64,000 nucleotides of DNA from Hexactinellida sp. DTS-2022 (GCA_028753945.1 JAPNXP010000001.1:6314501-6378500), one strand, 5' to 3'. Positions 45,001 to 57,967 are shown, numbered from the stretch's first letter. Made by a program: numbers and translations. Notes: generated from the letters alone by a model not told the origin.

Positions 45001-45140
45001 GCTAGGAGGTGAGAAAGAAACGGGGGGCGTGGCGTGTGAGGGAGAAACTTGGGGCGTGGCATATGTAGTAGTAGAAAGAATTAAGCTAATAAAAATGTTA
45101 TTTATGTAGTTGTTGTGTCTGTAGTAAGTTAATTATAAGG
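44925..45140 (+). repeat. Direct duplication of about 140 bp
   Basis: AGAATTAAGCTAATAAGAAT...TAAGTTAATTATA at 44939-44997 recurs at 45076-45137 together with the following CTAGGAGGTGAG, placing two copies of the minisatellite start next to each other. Confidence 0.75.
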
Positions 45141-45282
45141 CTAGGAGGTGAGGAACAAACGGGGGGCGTGGCGTGTGAGGGAGAAACGGGGGGCGTGGCG
45201 TGTGGGGGAGAAAGGGGGGGCGTGGCGTGTGAGGGAGAAACGGGGGGCGTGGCGTGTGGGGGAGAAACGGGGGGCGTATGTA
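45012..45282 (+). repeat. G-rich 28-bp minisatellite
   Basis: Units such as GGGGGGCGTGGCGTGTGAGG followed by GAGAAAC repeat about five times at 45158-45282, alternating GTGAGG and GTGGGG forms; one isolated copy lies at 45018-45060. It is strongly purine-biased, with GGGG runs in each unit on the plus strand. The 79- and 87-codon frames over it are repeat translations. Confidence 0.85.
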
Positions 45283-45929
45283 ATCCTAGTTTGTGTATTA
45301 AATCTCCTCTATTTATTTCAATTAGTATGTCGGGTAAATTCTTTTCGTTTTGTAAGTTGCATATTTCCTATATACAAAATATATTAGAAATAGGGGAACA
45401 AAACTCGCTAGATATTTCTTTGCTTCATTAACTAATTTTTTTTCTTTAAATATAGTGTAGATTTTTTTGTTTTTTATGTATCGCCTTCTTGGTTTTTTGA
45501 ATCCATTTTTGGAATTGTTACTAATCTATGGATAAAAGCGTTAGTAATTTATTATGATGTAATAATTAATAACGTCATTGTACTTACAGTCAAGTTGGTG
45601 ATCGTACAATTATTCAAATTCTGAGCCATTATTGAATAGGAAATGATGATAAATTGTAACGAATATTCGTGGATTTCTATTGTGTAATATATTATAATCA
45701 AGGCTTTTATATTCTATTTGTGTTCTCTTGTTGACAACTCACGCAACTCAAAAGAACAACATGTTTGAATAGTATATTATTCTTAGGTTTCTATTTCTAC
45801 AATTGAAGAATTGAATTCTTTGTTATTATTGATAACTCACTAAGGTATCATCTATACTACACAAATGTTTCAATAGAGAAGTTCCGAACTAATTAGGATT
45901 CTCAATTATCTACACCAGGTCTGCCTAAC
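45283..45929. other. AT-rich spacer
   Basis: No recognisable repeat or coding segment until a repeat-array head (CTGGCCAGAGCTTTATAG) at about 45949. Confidence 0.4.
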
Positions 45930-46144
45930 ATACGGCCGCCTGGCCAGAGCTTTATAGTTTATGGGCTTATACTAAACCCCCAATCTTTATTTCACCATTG
46001 GATTCATCTTAAAATTATGTGTCTTATGGGAGAAGACAAATTTTAATAAACGGTTTAATTCATGCCATAAATAGTGGTTTAATTACTCACACTTCAGTTT
46101 CAGTAAAACTGTTAAATCTAATTCTATAGTTTCAACTTGTAATA

Positions 46145-46322
46145 CCGTCAGGTACTCTTATTATTAACATTCAAGGGTCCAGAAATTGTGTTCATAATAA
46201 GCGAACTCAACTTAATACAAACCCTATGTAAATTTTATATTGGGTCCGTAAGGTTTGTTCATAACAAAAAATATTCATATTAAGCAGACGAAATTTTGTT
46301 CATAATAAGCAGACCTGACTGT
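46145..46322. mobile_element. TA-flanked MITE
   Basis: Ends CCGTCAGGTACTCTTATTAT and, in reverse complement, ACAGTCAGGTCTGCTTATTA, with TA outside each. It splits a TTGTAATAATTATATTG block of the repeat unit. Internal GTTCATAATAAGC motifs repeat. Confidence 0.7.
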
Positions 46323-46673
46323 TATTATATTGATTTAACTTGTTAATCTTACTCTATTCTTTCAACTTTCGATAAATATATTGATTCAACTTATAAATTC
46401 CAGCTGGCTTCTATTTAATTGTAGTATTACTATACAATGGATTAAATAAAATATAATGATATAAGGAATTTGTTGACTAAACTCAAATCACCGTGGATAA
46501 CATTGCTAAAATAACTAACTAATAATATAATTTATTATCAATACATAATGAATGAATGGCATTAAACTCTTGATGGTTTATGATAGAAACTAACTTCAAT
46601 TTATCTACCTTTCCTTGTGACTCCGACCAATTAACAAATGGTTCTTCACACCTTGGGCGTTGATGACTTGGCG

Positions 46674-46801
46674 AAAAAAAATCCAAAATTGCAGCCTGCG
46701 CCGACAGCATGTTCCTTTGGAGGCACTATCAATAAACCACCAACAAAATATAGTGCCACCAAAGGAGCATGCGTCGGCACAGGCTGCAATTTTGGATTTT
46801 T
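46674..46801 (+). repeat. Hairpin repeat h8
   Basis: GCAGCCTGCGCCGACAG / GTCGGCACAGGCTGC. Followed at once by a 35-bp palindrome. Confidence 0.85.
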
Positions 46802-46802
46802 T

Positions 46803-46902
46803 ACTGTGCCGACTATACTATAGTATAGTGGCCCAGTATTGGAATCACTGCCTTTATTATTATTATCACTGTGCCGACTATACTATAGTATAGCGGCCCA
46901 GT
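46803..46902. repeat. Two 35-bp palindromes after h8
   Basis: Copies at 46803-46837 and 46868-46902; the second has TAGCGGCCCAGT in the right half. Confidence 0.85.
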
Positions 46903-47990
46903 TCTAATCTTACTACTTTGGTATATTTTTTATCCGTATCCTCTCCACAGAACAGAGTTTTATTTACTAAGAGGCCAAATTTTCAGGATATGTGTCTCAT
47001 GGGTTACAGATGTGCACCTGGGGTCACGATTTTTTATTAAACTTTTTTGGACACATTTTTGCACCTGTTTAATATTGAATCAGGAACAATCAATAGTACC
47101 CGAATATTCAATTTATATGCATTCGATAGAGAATTAAATTCTACACCTTTTCACAGTGCACGAATTTTCAAATTACGCTTCGTTTGTGCCACTATTGAGT
47201 TGTAAATTTCCTTTGTTTACTAACACTTCAGTTCAATTGAAAGTGTTAAATCTAATTCTATTGTTTCAAGTTGTGATAATTATATTGATTCAACTTGTGA
47301 GATCGAGTAGGCTTCTATTTTCTAATTGAAAATTAAGATTTTACATTCCATAACAACGACAGATTATGTGATTATATTTACTTCTGCGAGAATCCTCTTG
47401 AACTATTAATATACTGACGTAATTATTTATAATTAATTCAGTCAGTATATGACTTACATAGATGCTTCCAATTTGTTTATTTGGGGTTATCGAGTGTGCG
47501 GAATTGAAATTTGATAGCCAAATTAATTAATTTATTATTTATGACAAAATAATTAAACTTAATAAATATAAGTTGACATTGAAATTGGTGTTAAATTATT
47601 AATAATTATTTGTACTAATTAATTAAATATCATAAATTTCAGAGATAATAGAAGATAGAAACAAACTTTCAATTTATCAATTGGTCCTTATGGCACGTGC
47701 CACCTATACAAGTGGGTCTTGACACCTTGAGGTGATGATGACATCGTTAAAAAAATGTGTTTTTATAATTTTGTGAGTTCTATATATAAAATGGGTTGGT
47801 TGGTGTTGGGTGATGACCCAACACTGACATAAAAAATGCTGAGTCATCAGCTATTATATTCTACTCAAACTTGAATATCTCTAAAATGAAGTGAACTAAA
47901 TGGAAACTTCCACCACTCTAAGGGTCGATGCCTTCTGTAACACCTTTTTGAAATAATTTAACACCTTTATAGTGATGATGACATGGCGAA

Positions 47991-48117
47991 AAAAAAATCC
48001 AAAATTGCAGCCTGTGCCGACAGCATGTTCCTTTGGAGGCAATATCAATAAACAACCAACAAAATATAGTGCCACCAAAGGAACATGCGTCGGCACAGCC
48101 TGCAATTTTGGATTTTT
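47991..48117 (+). repeat. Hairpin repeat h9
   Basis: GCAGCCTGTGCCGACAG / GTCGGCACAGCCTGC; the right arm has an extra C and mismatches at the N position. Confidence 0.85.
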
Positions 48118-49370
48118 ATTTTTATTTCACCGTAGCAGGTGCCCTGGCCACACCTGTATACATTATGGGCTGAGATTTGGCATGTAGGTGCGGAATGACC
48201 GTCTAATTTGCACCTGGGATTACGATTTCCGTTCAAATTTTCTTAACACCTATTTAATCTAATTATACTTCATAATATTAAATAATAAATAGTGAGCTTC
48301 ATAAAATTTACATATTTGGATAGAGAATTAAATTCTACACCTTTTCACAGTGCACGAATTTTCAAATTGGGCTTAGATTGTGCCACAATTGAGTTTCAAA
48401 TTTCCTTTGTTTACTCACACTTCAATTTCAGTAAACTGTTGAATCTAATTCCATTGTTTCAACTTGTAATAATTATATTGATTTCACTTGTTAAATCTTA
48501 ACTCTATTGTTTCAATTTGCGATAAATATATTGATTCAACTTATAAATTCCAGTTGGCTTCTATTTAAATTAATTTATATAAGGAATTTGTTGACTTTAC
48601 TCAACTCACCGTGGATAACATTGATAAAATAAATAACTAATAATTTAATTTATTATCAATAAGTAATGAATGAATGGCATTAAACTAAAGATGGTTTATG
48701 ATGGAACCGTTAAGATTTTACATTCCACAACAACGACAGATTAAGTGATTATATTTATTTCGGCGAGAATATTCTTGCACAATTAATGTACTGACGTAAT
48801 TAATTATAATTAATTCATTTTGTATTTAACTTATAGTCGGTTCCAATTAGATTATTGGGGTTATCGAGTGCGTGGAATACAAATATTATAGTGAATTCAA
48901 TTTAAATTAATAATAATTGCAAATAATTGAACATAATATATTTTGCTGGATATAATAATGGTGTTAAATAATAAAGTAATAAATTAAATATTTATACTAA
49001 TTATCACAATTTCATTAATCTCAGAGATGATACAAGATAGAAACAAACTTTCAATTTATCAATTGGTCCTTATGCCAGGTACCACCTATACAAGTGGGTC
49101 TTGACACCTTGAGATGATTATGACATCGTCAAGAAAATGTATTTTTACAATTTTGTGAATTAAATAATTTGCATGGTTTGGTTGGAGTTGGGTGAATACC
49201 CAACACGCACTTAAAAAATGCTGAGTCATCACAGATTATATTCTACTGAAATTTGAATATCTCTCAAATGAAGTTAGCAAGATGGAAACTTCTACCACTC
49301 CTAGGGTCGTAGCCTCTGAAACACCTTTCATGAAATAATTTAACACCTTTATAGTGATGATGACTTTGCA

Positions 49371-49495
49371 AAAAAATCAAAAATTGCAGCCTGTGCCGAC
49401 AGCATGTTCCTTTGGAGGAACTATCAATAAACAACCAACAAAATATGGTGCCACCAAAGGAACATGCGTCGGCACAGGCTGCAATTTTTGTTTTT
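49371..49495 (+). repeat. Hairpin repeat h10
   Basis: GCAGCCTGTGCCGACAG / GTCGGCACAGGCTGC, matched; the outer ends are decayed (AAAAATCAAAAATTG). Confidence 0.85.
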
Positions 49496-49501
49496 ATTAT
49501 T

Positions 49502-49719
49502 ACTGTGCCGACTATACTATAGTATAGTGGCCCAGTATTGGAATAACTGCCTTTATTATTATTATTATTATTTTTAATATTTTTTTACTGTGCCGCCCAG
49601 TATTGGAATCACTGCCTTTATTATTACTGTGCCGACTATACTATAGTATAGTGGCCCAGTATTGGAATCACTGCCTTTATTTTTACTGTGCCGACTATAC
49701 TATAGTATAGTGGCCCAGT
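49502..49719. repeat. Four 35-bp palindrome copies, one lacking its core
   Basis: Copies at 49502-49536, 49587-49601, 49626-49660 and 49685-49719. The second reads ACTGTGCCGCCCAGT: the 20-bp central hairpin is missing while both ends and the TATTGGAATCACTGCC tail remain. Confidence 0.85.
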
Positions 49720-50472
49720 TCTAATCTTACTGCCTTTATTTTTATTTTTATTTTTATTATTTTTATTTCTCCGTAGCAGGTGCCCTGGCCACACCTATAT
49801 ACATAGAGGGCTAAAACTTGGAATGTTGGTTCGGAGTCGACGTCTGATTTGCACCTGGGGTTACAATTTTTTATTGACAAATTTTTGACACATCTTTAAC
49901 ACCTTTCAAAATTTGTTTGGTCCTTAACTCAAAATATGTTCTACTAAACCCCCAAACTTTATTTTATATTTGGATTCACCTTAAAATTCTGCGTCTGATG
50001 GGTGAAGAAAATTTTCAATAAATTATTTAATTTCTGCCATAAATGGGGGTTGAAATTTCTTTGTTTACTCACACTTCAGTTTCAGTATAACTGTTAAATC
50101 AAATTCCATTGTTTCAACTTGTAAGAATTCTATTGATTTAACTTGTTAAATCTTACTCTATTGATTCAACTTGCGATAATTAAATTGATTTAACTTATAA
50201 ATTGCAGCTGGCTTCTATTTAATTTACCATACAATGGATTAAATTAAATAATATAATATAAGGAATTTGTTGACTTAATTCAACTCAACCGTGGATAACA
50301 ATGCTAATATAAATAACTAATAATATAATTTATTATCAATACATAATGAATGAATGGCATGAAACTCAAGATGGTTTAAGATAGAAACAAACTTCAAATT
50401 TATCTACCGTTCCTTGTGACTCGGACCAATTAACAAATGATTCTTCACACCTTGGGCGTTGATGACTTGGCT

Positions 50473-50599
50473 AAAAAAAATCCAAAATTGCAGCCTGCGC
50501 CGACAGCATGTTCCTTTGGAGGCACTATCAATAAACAACCAACAAAATATAGTGCCACCAAAGGAACATGCGTCGGCACAGGGTGCAATTTTGGATTTT
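50473..50599 (+). repeat. Hairpin repeat h11
   Basis: GCAGCCTGCGCCGACAG / GTCGGCACAGGGTGC. Confidence 0.85.
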
Positions 50600-51255
50600 A
50601 TTTTTATTATTTCTCCGTAGCAGGTGCCCTGGCCACACCTGTATACATTGAGGGCAGAAACTTGGCATGTAGTTGCGGAGGGACCGTCTAATTTGCACCT
50701 GGGGTTACGATTTTTTATCAAATGATTTCAACACCTATTTAAACTAATTATAACTCATAACATGAAATAATTAATATTGAGCTTGAAAAAATTTACATGT
50801 ACGGATAGAGAATTAAATTCTACACCTTTTCACAGTGCACGAATTTTTAAATTGGGTTTCGTTAGTGCCACAATAGAGTTGCAAGTTTCCATTGTTACTA
50901 ACACTTCAGTTCCATTGAAAGTGTTAAATCTAATTCTATTGTTTCAACTTGCGATAAATATATTGATTTAACTTCTAAATTCCAGCTGGCTTCTATTTAA
51001 TTGTAGTATTACTATACAATGGATTAAATAAAATAAAATAAAATATGGAATTTGTTGATTTTACTCATTCACCGTGGATAACATTGCTAAAATAAATAAC
51101 TAATAATATTATTAATTATCAATACATAATGAATGAATGGCATTAAACTCAAGATGGTTTATGATGGAAACTAACTTCAAATTTATCTAACGTTCCGTGT
51201 GACTCGGACCAATTAACAAATGGTTCTTCACACCTTGGGCGTTCATGACTTGGCG

Positions 51256-51388
51256 AAAAAAAAAATCCAAAATGGCAGCCTGCGCCGACAGCATGTTCCT
51301 TTGGAGGCACTATCAATAAACCACCAACAAAATATAGTGCCACCAAAGGAACATGCGTCGGCACTGGCTGCAATTTTGGATTTTTTTT
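51256..51388 (+). repeat. Hairpin repeat h12, centre of a larger palindrome
   Basis: GCAGCCTGCGCCGACAG / GTCGGCACTGGCTGC. Both flanks are the left-flank type (ATGACTTGGCG and CGCCAAGTCAT), so the surrounding arms extend from about 51168 to 51480. Confidence 0.85.
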
Positions 51389-51478
51389 CGCCAAGTCATC
51401 AACGCCAAAGGTGTGAAGAAGCATTTGTTATTTGATCCGAGTCACAGGGAACGGTAGATAAATTTGAAGTTTGTTTTT

Positions 51479-51650
51479 ACTGTGCCGACTATACTATAGT
51501 ATAGTGGCCCAGTATTGGAATCACTGCCTTTATTATTATTATTATTTTTCCTGTGCCGACTATACTATAGTATAGTGGCCCAGTTCTAATCTTACTGCCT
51601 TTATTGTATATTATTACTGTGCCGACTATACTATAGTATAGTGGCCCAGT
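51479..51650. repeat. Three 35-bp palindromes
   Basis: At 51479-51513, 51550-51584 (first base C) and 51616-51650, separated by (TTA)n tails. Confidence 0.85.
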
Positions 51651-52350
51651 ATTGGAATCACTGCCTTTATTTTTTTTATTATTTTTTCTCCGTAGACGGT
51701 GCCCTGGCCAGAGCTTTATAGTTGATGTGCTTAAACTTTGCATGTAGGTGCGATGGGACCGTCTAATTTGCACCTGGGGTAACGATTTTTGATTAAGAAA
51801 TTTTTGACACATCTTTAACACCTTTCAAGTTTTGTCTGGTCCATAACTCAAAAATTGTTTTACTAAACCCCCAAATTTTATTTCATATTTGGATTCACCA
51901 TAAAATTCTGCGTCTGATGGATGAAGAAAATTTTCAATAAATGGTTTAATTTCTGCCATAAATGGGGGTTGAAATTTCTTTGTTTACTCACACTTCAATT
52001 TCAGTAAAAGTGTTAAATCTAATTCCATTGTTTCAACTTGTAATAATTTTATTGATTTAACTTGTTAAATCCTACTCTAGTGATTCAACTTGCGATAATT
52101 ATATTGATTCAACTTATAAATTCCAGCTGGCTTCTATTTAATTGTTGCATTACTATACAATGGATTAAATTAAATTAATTTATATAAGGAATTTGTTGAC
52201 TTTACTCAACTCACCGTGGATAACATTGCTAAAATAAATAACTAATAATTTAATTTATTATCAATAAGTAATGAATGAATGGCATTAAACTAAAGATGGT
52301 TTATGATAGAACCGTTAAGATTTTACATTCCACAACAACGACAGATTAAG

Positions 52351-52760
52351 TAGGGCTGAAACGAATATACCGAATATTCGAATATTCGTTCGAAATGATT
52401 GAACGAATATTCGTTCGTTTGCAAACGAATATTCGTTACGAAACGAATATTCGTTTGGACGAATATTAGATAGAAACGGATATTCGTTGACTAATTTTGG
52501 ACAACAGCAAGACTTTTGTATATCTTAGAGATATCGTAAATATAAATTCCTTCCTAAACTAGCTGATTATTAGTTAACTTGAGTATAATACACTTTGTAA
52601 CTATTATTATACCATTGTAACATGAAAAACCTATTTTCCAATGTATTTTGTCTCTAGAAATTGATTTAATGCTTAGTCATGCAAACGAACGAATATTCGA
52701 ATATTCGAACGTTTAGAAAAAGGTTCGTTCGTTACATTTCGAATATTCGTTTCAGCCCTA
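52351..52760. mobile_element. hAT-like MITE, copy 2
   Basis: Same family as 2308-2694, with TIR TAGGGCTGAAACGAATAT and a perfect 8-bp duplication AGATTAAG (52343-52350 and 52761-52768). It interrupts a CGACAGATTAAGTGATTATA block that is intact in the unit at 48720-48760, confirming the empty site. Confidence 0.93.
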
Positions 52761-53397
52761 AGATTAAGTGATTATATTTATTTCGGCGAGAATATTCTTT
52801 TTGCACAATTAATGTACTGAAGTAATTTATTATAATTAATTCCTTTTGTATTTAACTTGTAGAATTTTCCATTTGGATTATTGGGGTTATCGAGTGCGCT
52901 GAATTCAAATATGATAGTGAAATTCGATTTAAATTAATAATAAGTGCAAATAATTGAACTTTATTTATTTTGCTGTACATAATAATGGTGTTAAATTATT
53001 AATTTATTAATTAAATATTTATAATAATTAGCTAAATTTCATTAATCTCAGAGATGATACAAGATAGAAACAAACTTTCAATTTATCAATTGGTCCTTAT
53101 GCCAGGTACCACCTATACAAGTGGGTCTTGACACCTTGAGGTGATGATGACATCGTCAAAAAAATGTATTTTTACAATTTTGTCAATTAAATAATTCGCA
53201 TGGGTTGGTTGGAGTTGGGTGAATACCCAACACGCACTTTAAAAATGCTGAATCATCACAGATTATATTCTACTGAAACTTGAATATCTCTCAAATGAAG
53301 TGAGCTAAATGGAAACTTCCACCACTCTAAGGGTCGTTGCATACTGAAACACCTTTCTGAAATATTTTAACACCTTCATAGTGATGATGACTAGGCG

Positions 53398-53524
53398 AAA
53401 AAAAATCCAAAATTGCAGCTGTGCCGACAGCATGTTCCTTTGGAGGCACTATCAATAAACAACCACCAAAATATAGTGCCACCAAAGGAACATGCGTCGG
53501 CACAGCTGCAATTTTGGATTTTTT
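53398..53524 (+). repeat. Hairpin repeat h13
   Basis: GCAGCTGTGCCGACAG / GTCGGCACAGCTGC: the N base is absent from both arms, so the stem remains paired. Confidence 0.88.
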
Positions 53525-54269
53525 ATTATTCTTTCTCCGTAGACGGTGCCCTGGGCACACCTTTATACATTGAGTGCTGAAACTTGGCATGTAGGTGCGG
53601 ATTGACCGTCTAATTTGCACCTGGGGTTACGATTTTTGATCAAATAATTTTAACACCTATTTAAACTAATTATGGCTCATAACTTTAAATAATTAATATT
53701 GAGCTTGATAAATTTTACATGTACGGATAGAGAATTAAATTCTACACCTTTTGGCAAATCACAAATGTTCAATTTGGACTAGGTTTGTGCCATAATTGGG
53801 GTACCATTCTCCTGTGTTTCCTCACACTTCAGATTCAGTAATACTGTTAAATCTAATTCTATTGTTTCAACTTGTAATAATTATATTGAATCTAATTCTA
53901 TTGTTTCAACTTGTAATAATAATATTGATTTAACTTGTTAAATCTTACTCTATTGATTCAACTCGCGATAATTATATTGATTTAACTTAGAAATTGCAGC
54001 TGGCTTCCATTTAATTGTAGTATTACTATACAATGGATTAAATAAATATAACTATATAAGGAATTTATTGACTTAACTCACTCACCGTGGATAACATTGC
54101 TAAAATAAATAACTAATAATATAATTTATTATCAATACATAATGAATTAATGGCATTAAACTCAAGATGGTTTATGATAGAAACAAACTTCAAATTTATC
54201 AACCGTTCCTTGTGACTCGGACCAATTAACAAATGGTTCTTGACACCTTGGGGCGTTGATGACTGGGCA

Positions 54270-54397
54270 AAAAAAAATCCAAAATTGCAGTCTGTGCCGA
54301 CAGCATGTTCCTTTGGAGGCACTATCAATAAACAACCAACAAAATATAGTGCCACCAAAGGAACATGGGTCGGCACAGACTGCAATTTTGGATTTTT
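54270..54397 (+). repeat. Hairpin repeat h14
   Basis: GCAGTCTGTGCCGACAG / GTCGGCACAGACTGC: T on the left is matched by A on the right. A 35-bp palindrome follows at 54398-54432. Confidence 0.88.
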
Positions 54398-54432
54398 ACT
54401 GTGCCGACTATACTATAGTATAGTGGCCCAGT
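54398..54432. repeat. 35-bp palindrome after h14
   Basis: Intact copy directly abutting the hairpin's T-run. Confidence 0.85.
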
Positions 54433-55170
54433 ATTGGAATCACTGCCTTTATTTTTATTATTTTTTCTCCGTAGACGGTGCCCTGGCCAGAGCTTTATAG
54501 TTGATGGGCTTAAACTTTGCATGTAGGTGCGATGGGACCGTCTAATTTGCACCTGGGGTAACGATTTTTGATTAAGAAATTTTTGACACATCTTTAACAC
54601 CTTTCAAAATTTGTCTGGTCCATAACACAAAATATGTTTTACTAAACCCCCAAATTTTATTTCACATTTGGATTCACCATAAAATTCCGCGTCTGATGGG
54701 AGAAGAAAACTTTCAATAAAGAGTTTTATTTCTGCCATAAATGGGGGTTGAAATTTCTTTGTTTACTCACACTTCAGTTTCAGTATAACTGTTAAATCTA
54801 ATTCCATTGTTTCAACTTGTAATAATTATATTGATTTAACATGTTAAATCTTACTCTATTGATTCAACTTGCGATAATTAAATTGATTTAACTTATAAAT
54901 TGCAGCTGGCTTCTATTTAATTTACCATACAATGGATTAAATAAAATAATATAATATAAGGAATTTGTTGACTTAATTCAACTCAACCGTGGATAACAAT
55001 GCTAATATAAATAACTAATAATATAATTTATTATCAATACATAATGAATGAATGGCATCAAACTCAAGATGGTTTAAGATAGAAACAAACTTAAAATTTA
55101 TCTACCGTTCCTTGTGACTCGGACCAATTAACAAATGCTTCTTCACACCTTGGGCGTTGATGACTTGGCG

Positions 55171-55300
55171 AAAAAAAATCCAAAATTGCAGCCTGCGCCG
55201 ACAGCATGTTCCTTTGGAGGCACTATCAATAAACAACCAACAAAATATAGTGCCACCAAAGGAACATGCGTCGGCACAGGGTGCAATTTTGGATTTTTTT
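55171..55300 (+). repeat. Hairpin repeat h15
   Basis: GCAGCCTGCGCCGACAG / GTCGGCACAGGGTGC; shares the right-arm GGG change with h11, so the two units are close relatives. Confidence 0.85.
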
Positions 55301-55666
55301 TTCTCCGTAGACGGTGCCCTGGCCTGAGCTTTATAGTTGATGGGCTGAAACTTGGCATGTAGGTGCGATGGGACCGTCTAATTTGCACCTGGGGTTACGA
55401 TTTTTGATTAACAAAATTGGACACATCTTTAACACCTTTCAAAATTTGTCTGGTCCATATCTCAAAAAGTATTTTACTAAACCCCCAAATTTTATTTCAC
55501 ATTTGGATTCACCATAAAATTCTGCGTCTGATGGGAGAAGAAAACTTTTAATAAAGAGCTTTATTTCTGCCATAAATGGGGGTTGAAATTTCTTTGTTTA
55601 CTCACACTTCAATTTCAGTAAAACTGTGAAATCTAATTCCATTGTTTCAACTTGTAATAATTATAT

Positions 55667-55850
55667 GAGCATCCTTATATGTAGATCGTCTAGAAATAGA
55701 CGGTCTATAAAAGCCCATACAAATAAGCCAAAAATTTGTAGACCGTCTATAAATTCTGTAGACCACTTGCCCTGCTTTTTATGGGTAATACTAATGTATA
55801 GGGAATACTACCTGGTCTATTTCTAGACGCTCTACATATAAGATATCGCT
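55667..55850. mobile_element. Short MITE with TAGACCGTCTA-type arms
   Basis: 184 bp; arms CTTATATGTAGATCGTCTAG and, inverted, CTTATATGTAGAGCGTCTAG; 8-bp duplication AATTATAT at 55659-55666 and 55851-55858. It also contains GTAGACCGTCTATAAATTC and GACGGTCTATAAAAG, so the arms are internally repeated. Confidence 0.8.
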
Positions 55851-56183
55851 AATTATATTGATTCAACTTGTGAGATCAAGTAGGCTTCTATTTTCTAATT
55901 GAAAACTAAGATTTTACATTCCACAACAACGACAGATTATGTGATTATATTTACTTCTGCGAGAATATTCTTGCACTGTTAATAGATTGACGTAATTAAT
56001 TATAACTAATTCAGTCAGTATATGACTTATATAGATGCTTCCAATTTGTGTATTAGGGGTTATCGAGTGTGCGGAATTGAAATTTGATAACCAAATTAAT
56101 TAATTAATTATTTATGACTAAATAATTTAACTTAATAATTGTAAGTTGACATTGAAATTGGTGTTATATTATAAATAATATTA

Positions 56184-56310
56184 AAAATCCAAAATTGCAG
56201 CCTGTGCCGACGCAAGTTCCTTTGGTGGCACTATATTTTGTTGGTTGTTTATTGATAGTGCCTCCAAAGGAACATGCTGTCGGCGCAGGCTGCAATTTTG
56301 GATTTTTTTT
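56184..56310 (-). repeat. Hairpin repeat h16 (inverted), orientation breakpoint
   Basis: Read on the minus strand: GCAGCCTGCGCCGACAG / GTCGGCACAGGCTGC. The left side on the plus strand (TAATATTAAA) belongs to a forward subfamily C-like unit; the right side is an inverted unit. Confidence 0.85.
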
Positions 56311-57040
56311 CGCCAATTCATCAACGCCCAAGGTGTGAAGAACCATTTGTTATTTGGTCCGAGTCACAAGGAACGGTAGATAAATTTGAAGTTTTGTTTC
56401 TATCATAAACCATCTTGAGTTTAAAGCCATTCATTCATTATGTATTGATAATAAATTATATTATTAGTTATTTATTTTAGCAATGTTATCCACGGTTAAG
56501 TTGAACTAAGTCAACAAATTCCTTATCTAATTTAATTTGTTTTAATTCATTAAATAGTAATACTAGAATTAAATAGAAGCCAGCTGGAATTTATAAGTTG
56601 AATCAATTTAATTATCGCAAGTTGAAACAATAGTGAAAGCTTTAACAAGTTAAATCAATATAATTATTACAAGTTGAAACAATGGAATTAGATTTCACAG
56701 TTTTATTGAAATTGAAGTGTTGAGTAAACAAAGGAATTTCAACCCCCATTTATGACAGAAATTAAACCAATTTTAACACATTTTCTTCTCCCATCAGACG
56801 CAGAATTTTATGGTGAATCCAAATGTGAAATAAAATTTGGGGGTTTAGTAAACATTTTTCTAGCTATGGACCAGACAAATTTTGAAAGGTGTTAAAGATG
56901 TGTCAAAAATTTGTTAATAAAAAATCGTAACCCCAGGTGCAAATTAGACGGTCCATACGCACCTACATGCCAAGTTTCAGCCCATCAACTATAAAGCTCA
57001 GGCCAGGGCACCGTCTACGGAGAAAAAATAAAAATAATAA

Positions 57041-57166
57041 AAAATCCAAAATTGCAGACTGTGCCGACCATGTTCCTTTGGTGGCACTATATTTTGTTGT
57101 TTGTTTATTGATAGTGCCTCCAAAGGAACATGCTATCGGCACAGTCTGCAATTTTGGATTTTTTTT
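57041..57166 (-). repeat. Hairpin repeat h17 (inverted)
   Basis: Read on the minus strand: GCAGACTGTGCCGATAG / GGTCGGCACAGTCTGC: A on one arm is matched by T on the other. Confidence 0.88.
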
Positions 57167-57967
57167 CGCCCAGTCATCAACGCCTCAAGGTTTCAAAAAC
57201 CATTTGTTGATTGGTCCGAGTCACAAGGAATGGTAGATAAATTTGAAGTTTGTTTCTATCGTAAACCATCTATAGTTTACTGCCATTCATTCATTATACT
57301 ATATCGATAATAAATTATATTATTAGTTATTTATTTTAGCAATGTTATCCACGGTTAAGTTTAATTAAGTCAACAAATTCCTTATATTATAATATTTTAT
57401 TTAATCCATTGTATAGTAATACTACAATTAAATAGAAGCCAGCTGGAATTTATAGGTTAAATCAAAATAATTATCGCAAGTTGAATCACTAGAGTAGGAT
57501 TTAACAAGTTAAATCAATATAATTATTACAAGTTGAAACAATGGAATTAGATTTCACAGTTTTACTGAAATTGAAGTGTGAGTAAACAAAGAAATTTCAA
57601 CCCCCATTTATGGCAGAAATTGACCCCTTTATTGAAATATTTTTTTTCCCATCAGACGCAGAATCTTATGGCGAATCCAAATGTGAAATAAAATTTGCGG
57701 GTTTAGTAAAACAATTTTTGAGTTATGGACCAGACAAAATTTGAAAGGTGTTAAAGATGTGTCAAAAATTTGTTAATAAAAAATCGTAACCCCAAGTGCA
57801 AATTAGACGTTCCCATCGCACCTACATGCCAAGTTTCAGCCCATCAACTATAAAGCTCAGGCCAGGGCACCGTCTACGGAGAAAAAGAAAAATACAAAAA
57901 AATAAAGGCAGTGAGATTAGAACTGGGCCACTATACTAAAGTATAGTCGGCACAGTAATAATAATAT

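Larger units (their letters stand above)
45930..56160 (+). repeat. Right array of hairpin-tailed units, forward part
   Basis: Units run approximately 45936-46801, 46925-48117 (subfamily C head), 48120-49495, 49765-50599, 50610-51388, 51685-53524, 53532-54397, 54467-55300 and 55301-56160 (no hairpin in forward orientation). Heads of subfamily A carry CACACCTGTATACATTGAGG and those of subfamily B carry AGAGCTTTATAGTTGATGGG. Bodies are shuffled between head types, so units have recombined. Insertions are a TA-type MITE (46145-46322), hAT-like MITEs (52351-52760, 55667-55850) and 35-bp palindromes. At 51388-51480 the sequence after the hairpin is an inverted copy of 51168-51256, so this unit ends in a 310-bp palindrome. 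Confidence 0.8.

Noticed and set aside
45148..45431. Frames with repeated GVACEGETG or RGAWRVREK
   Set aside because: Translation of the G-rich minisatellite.
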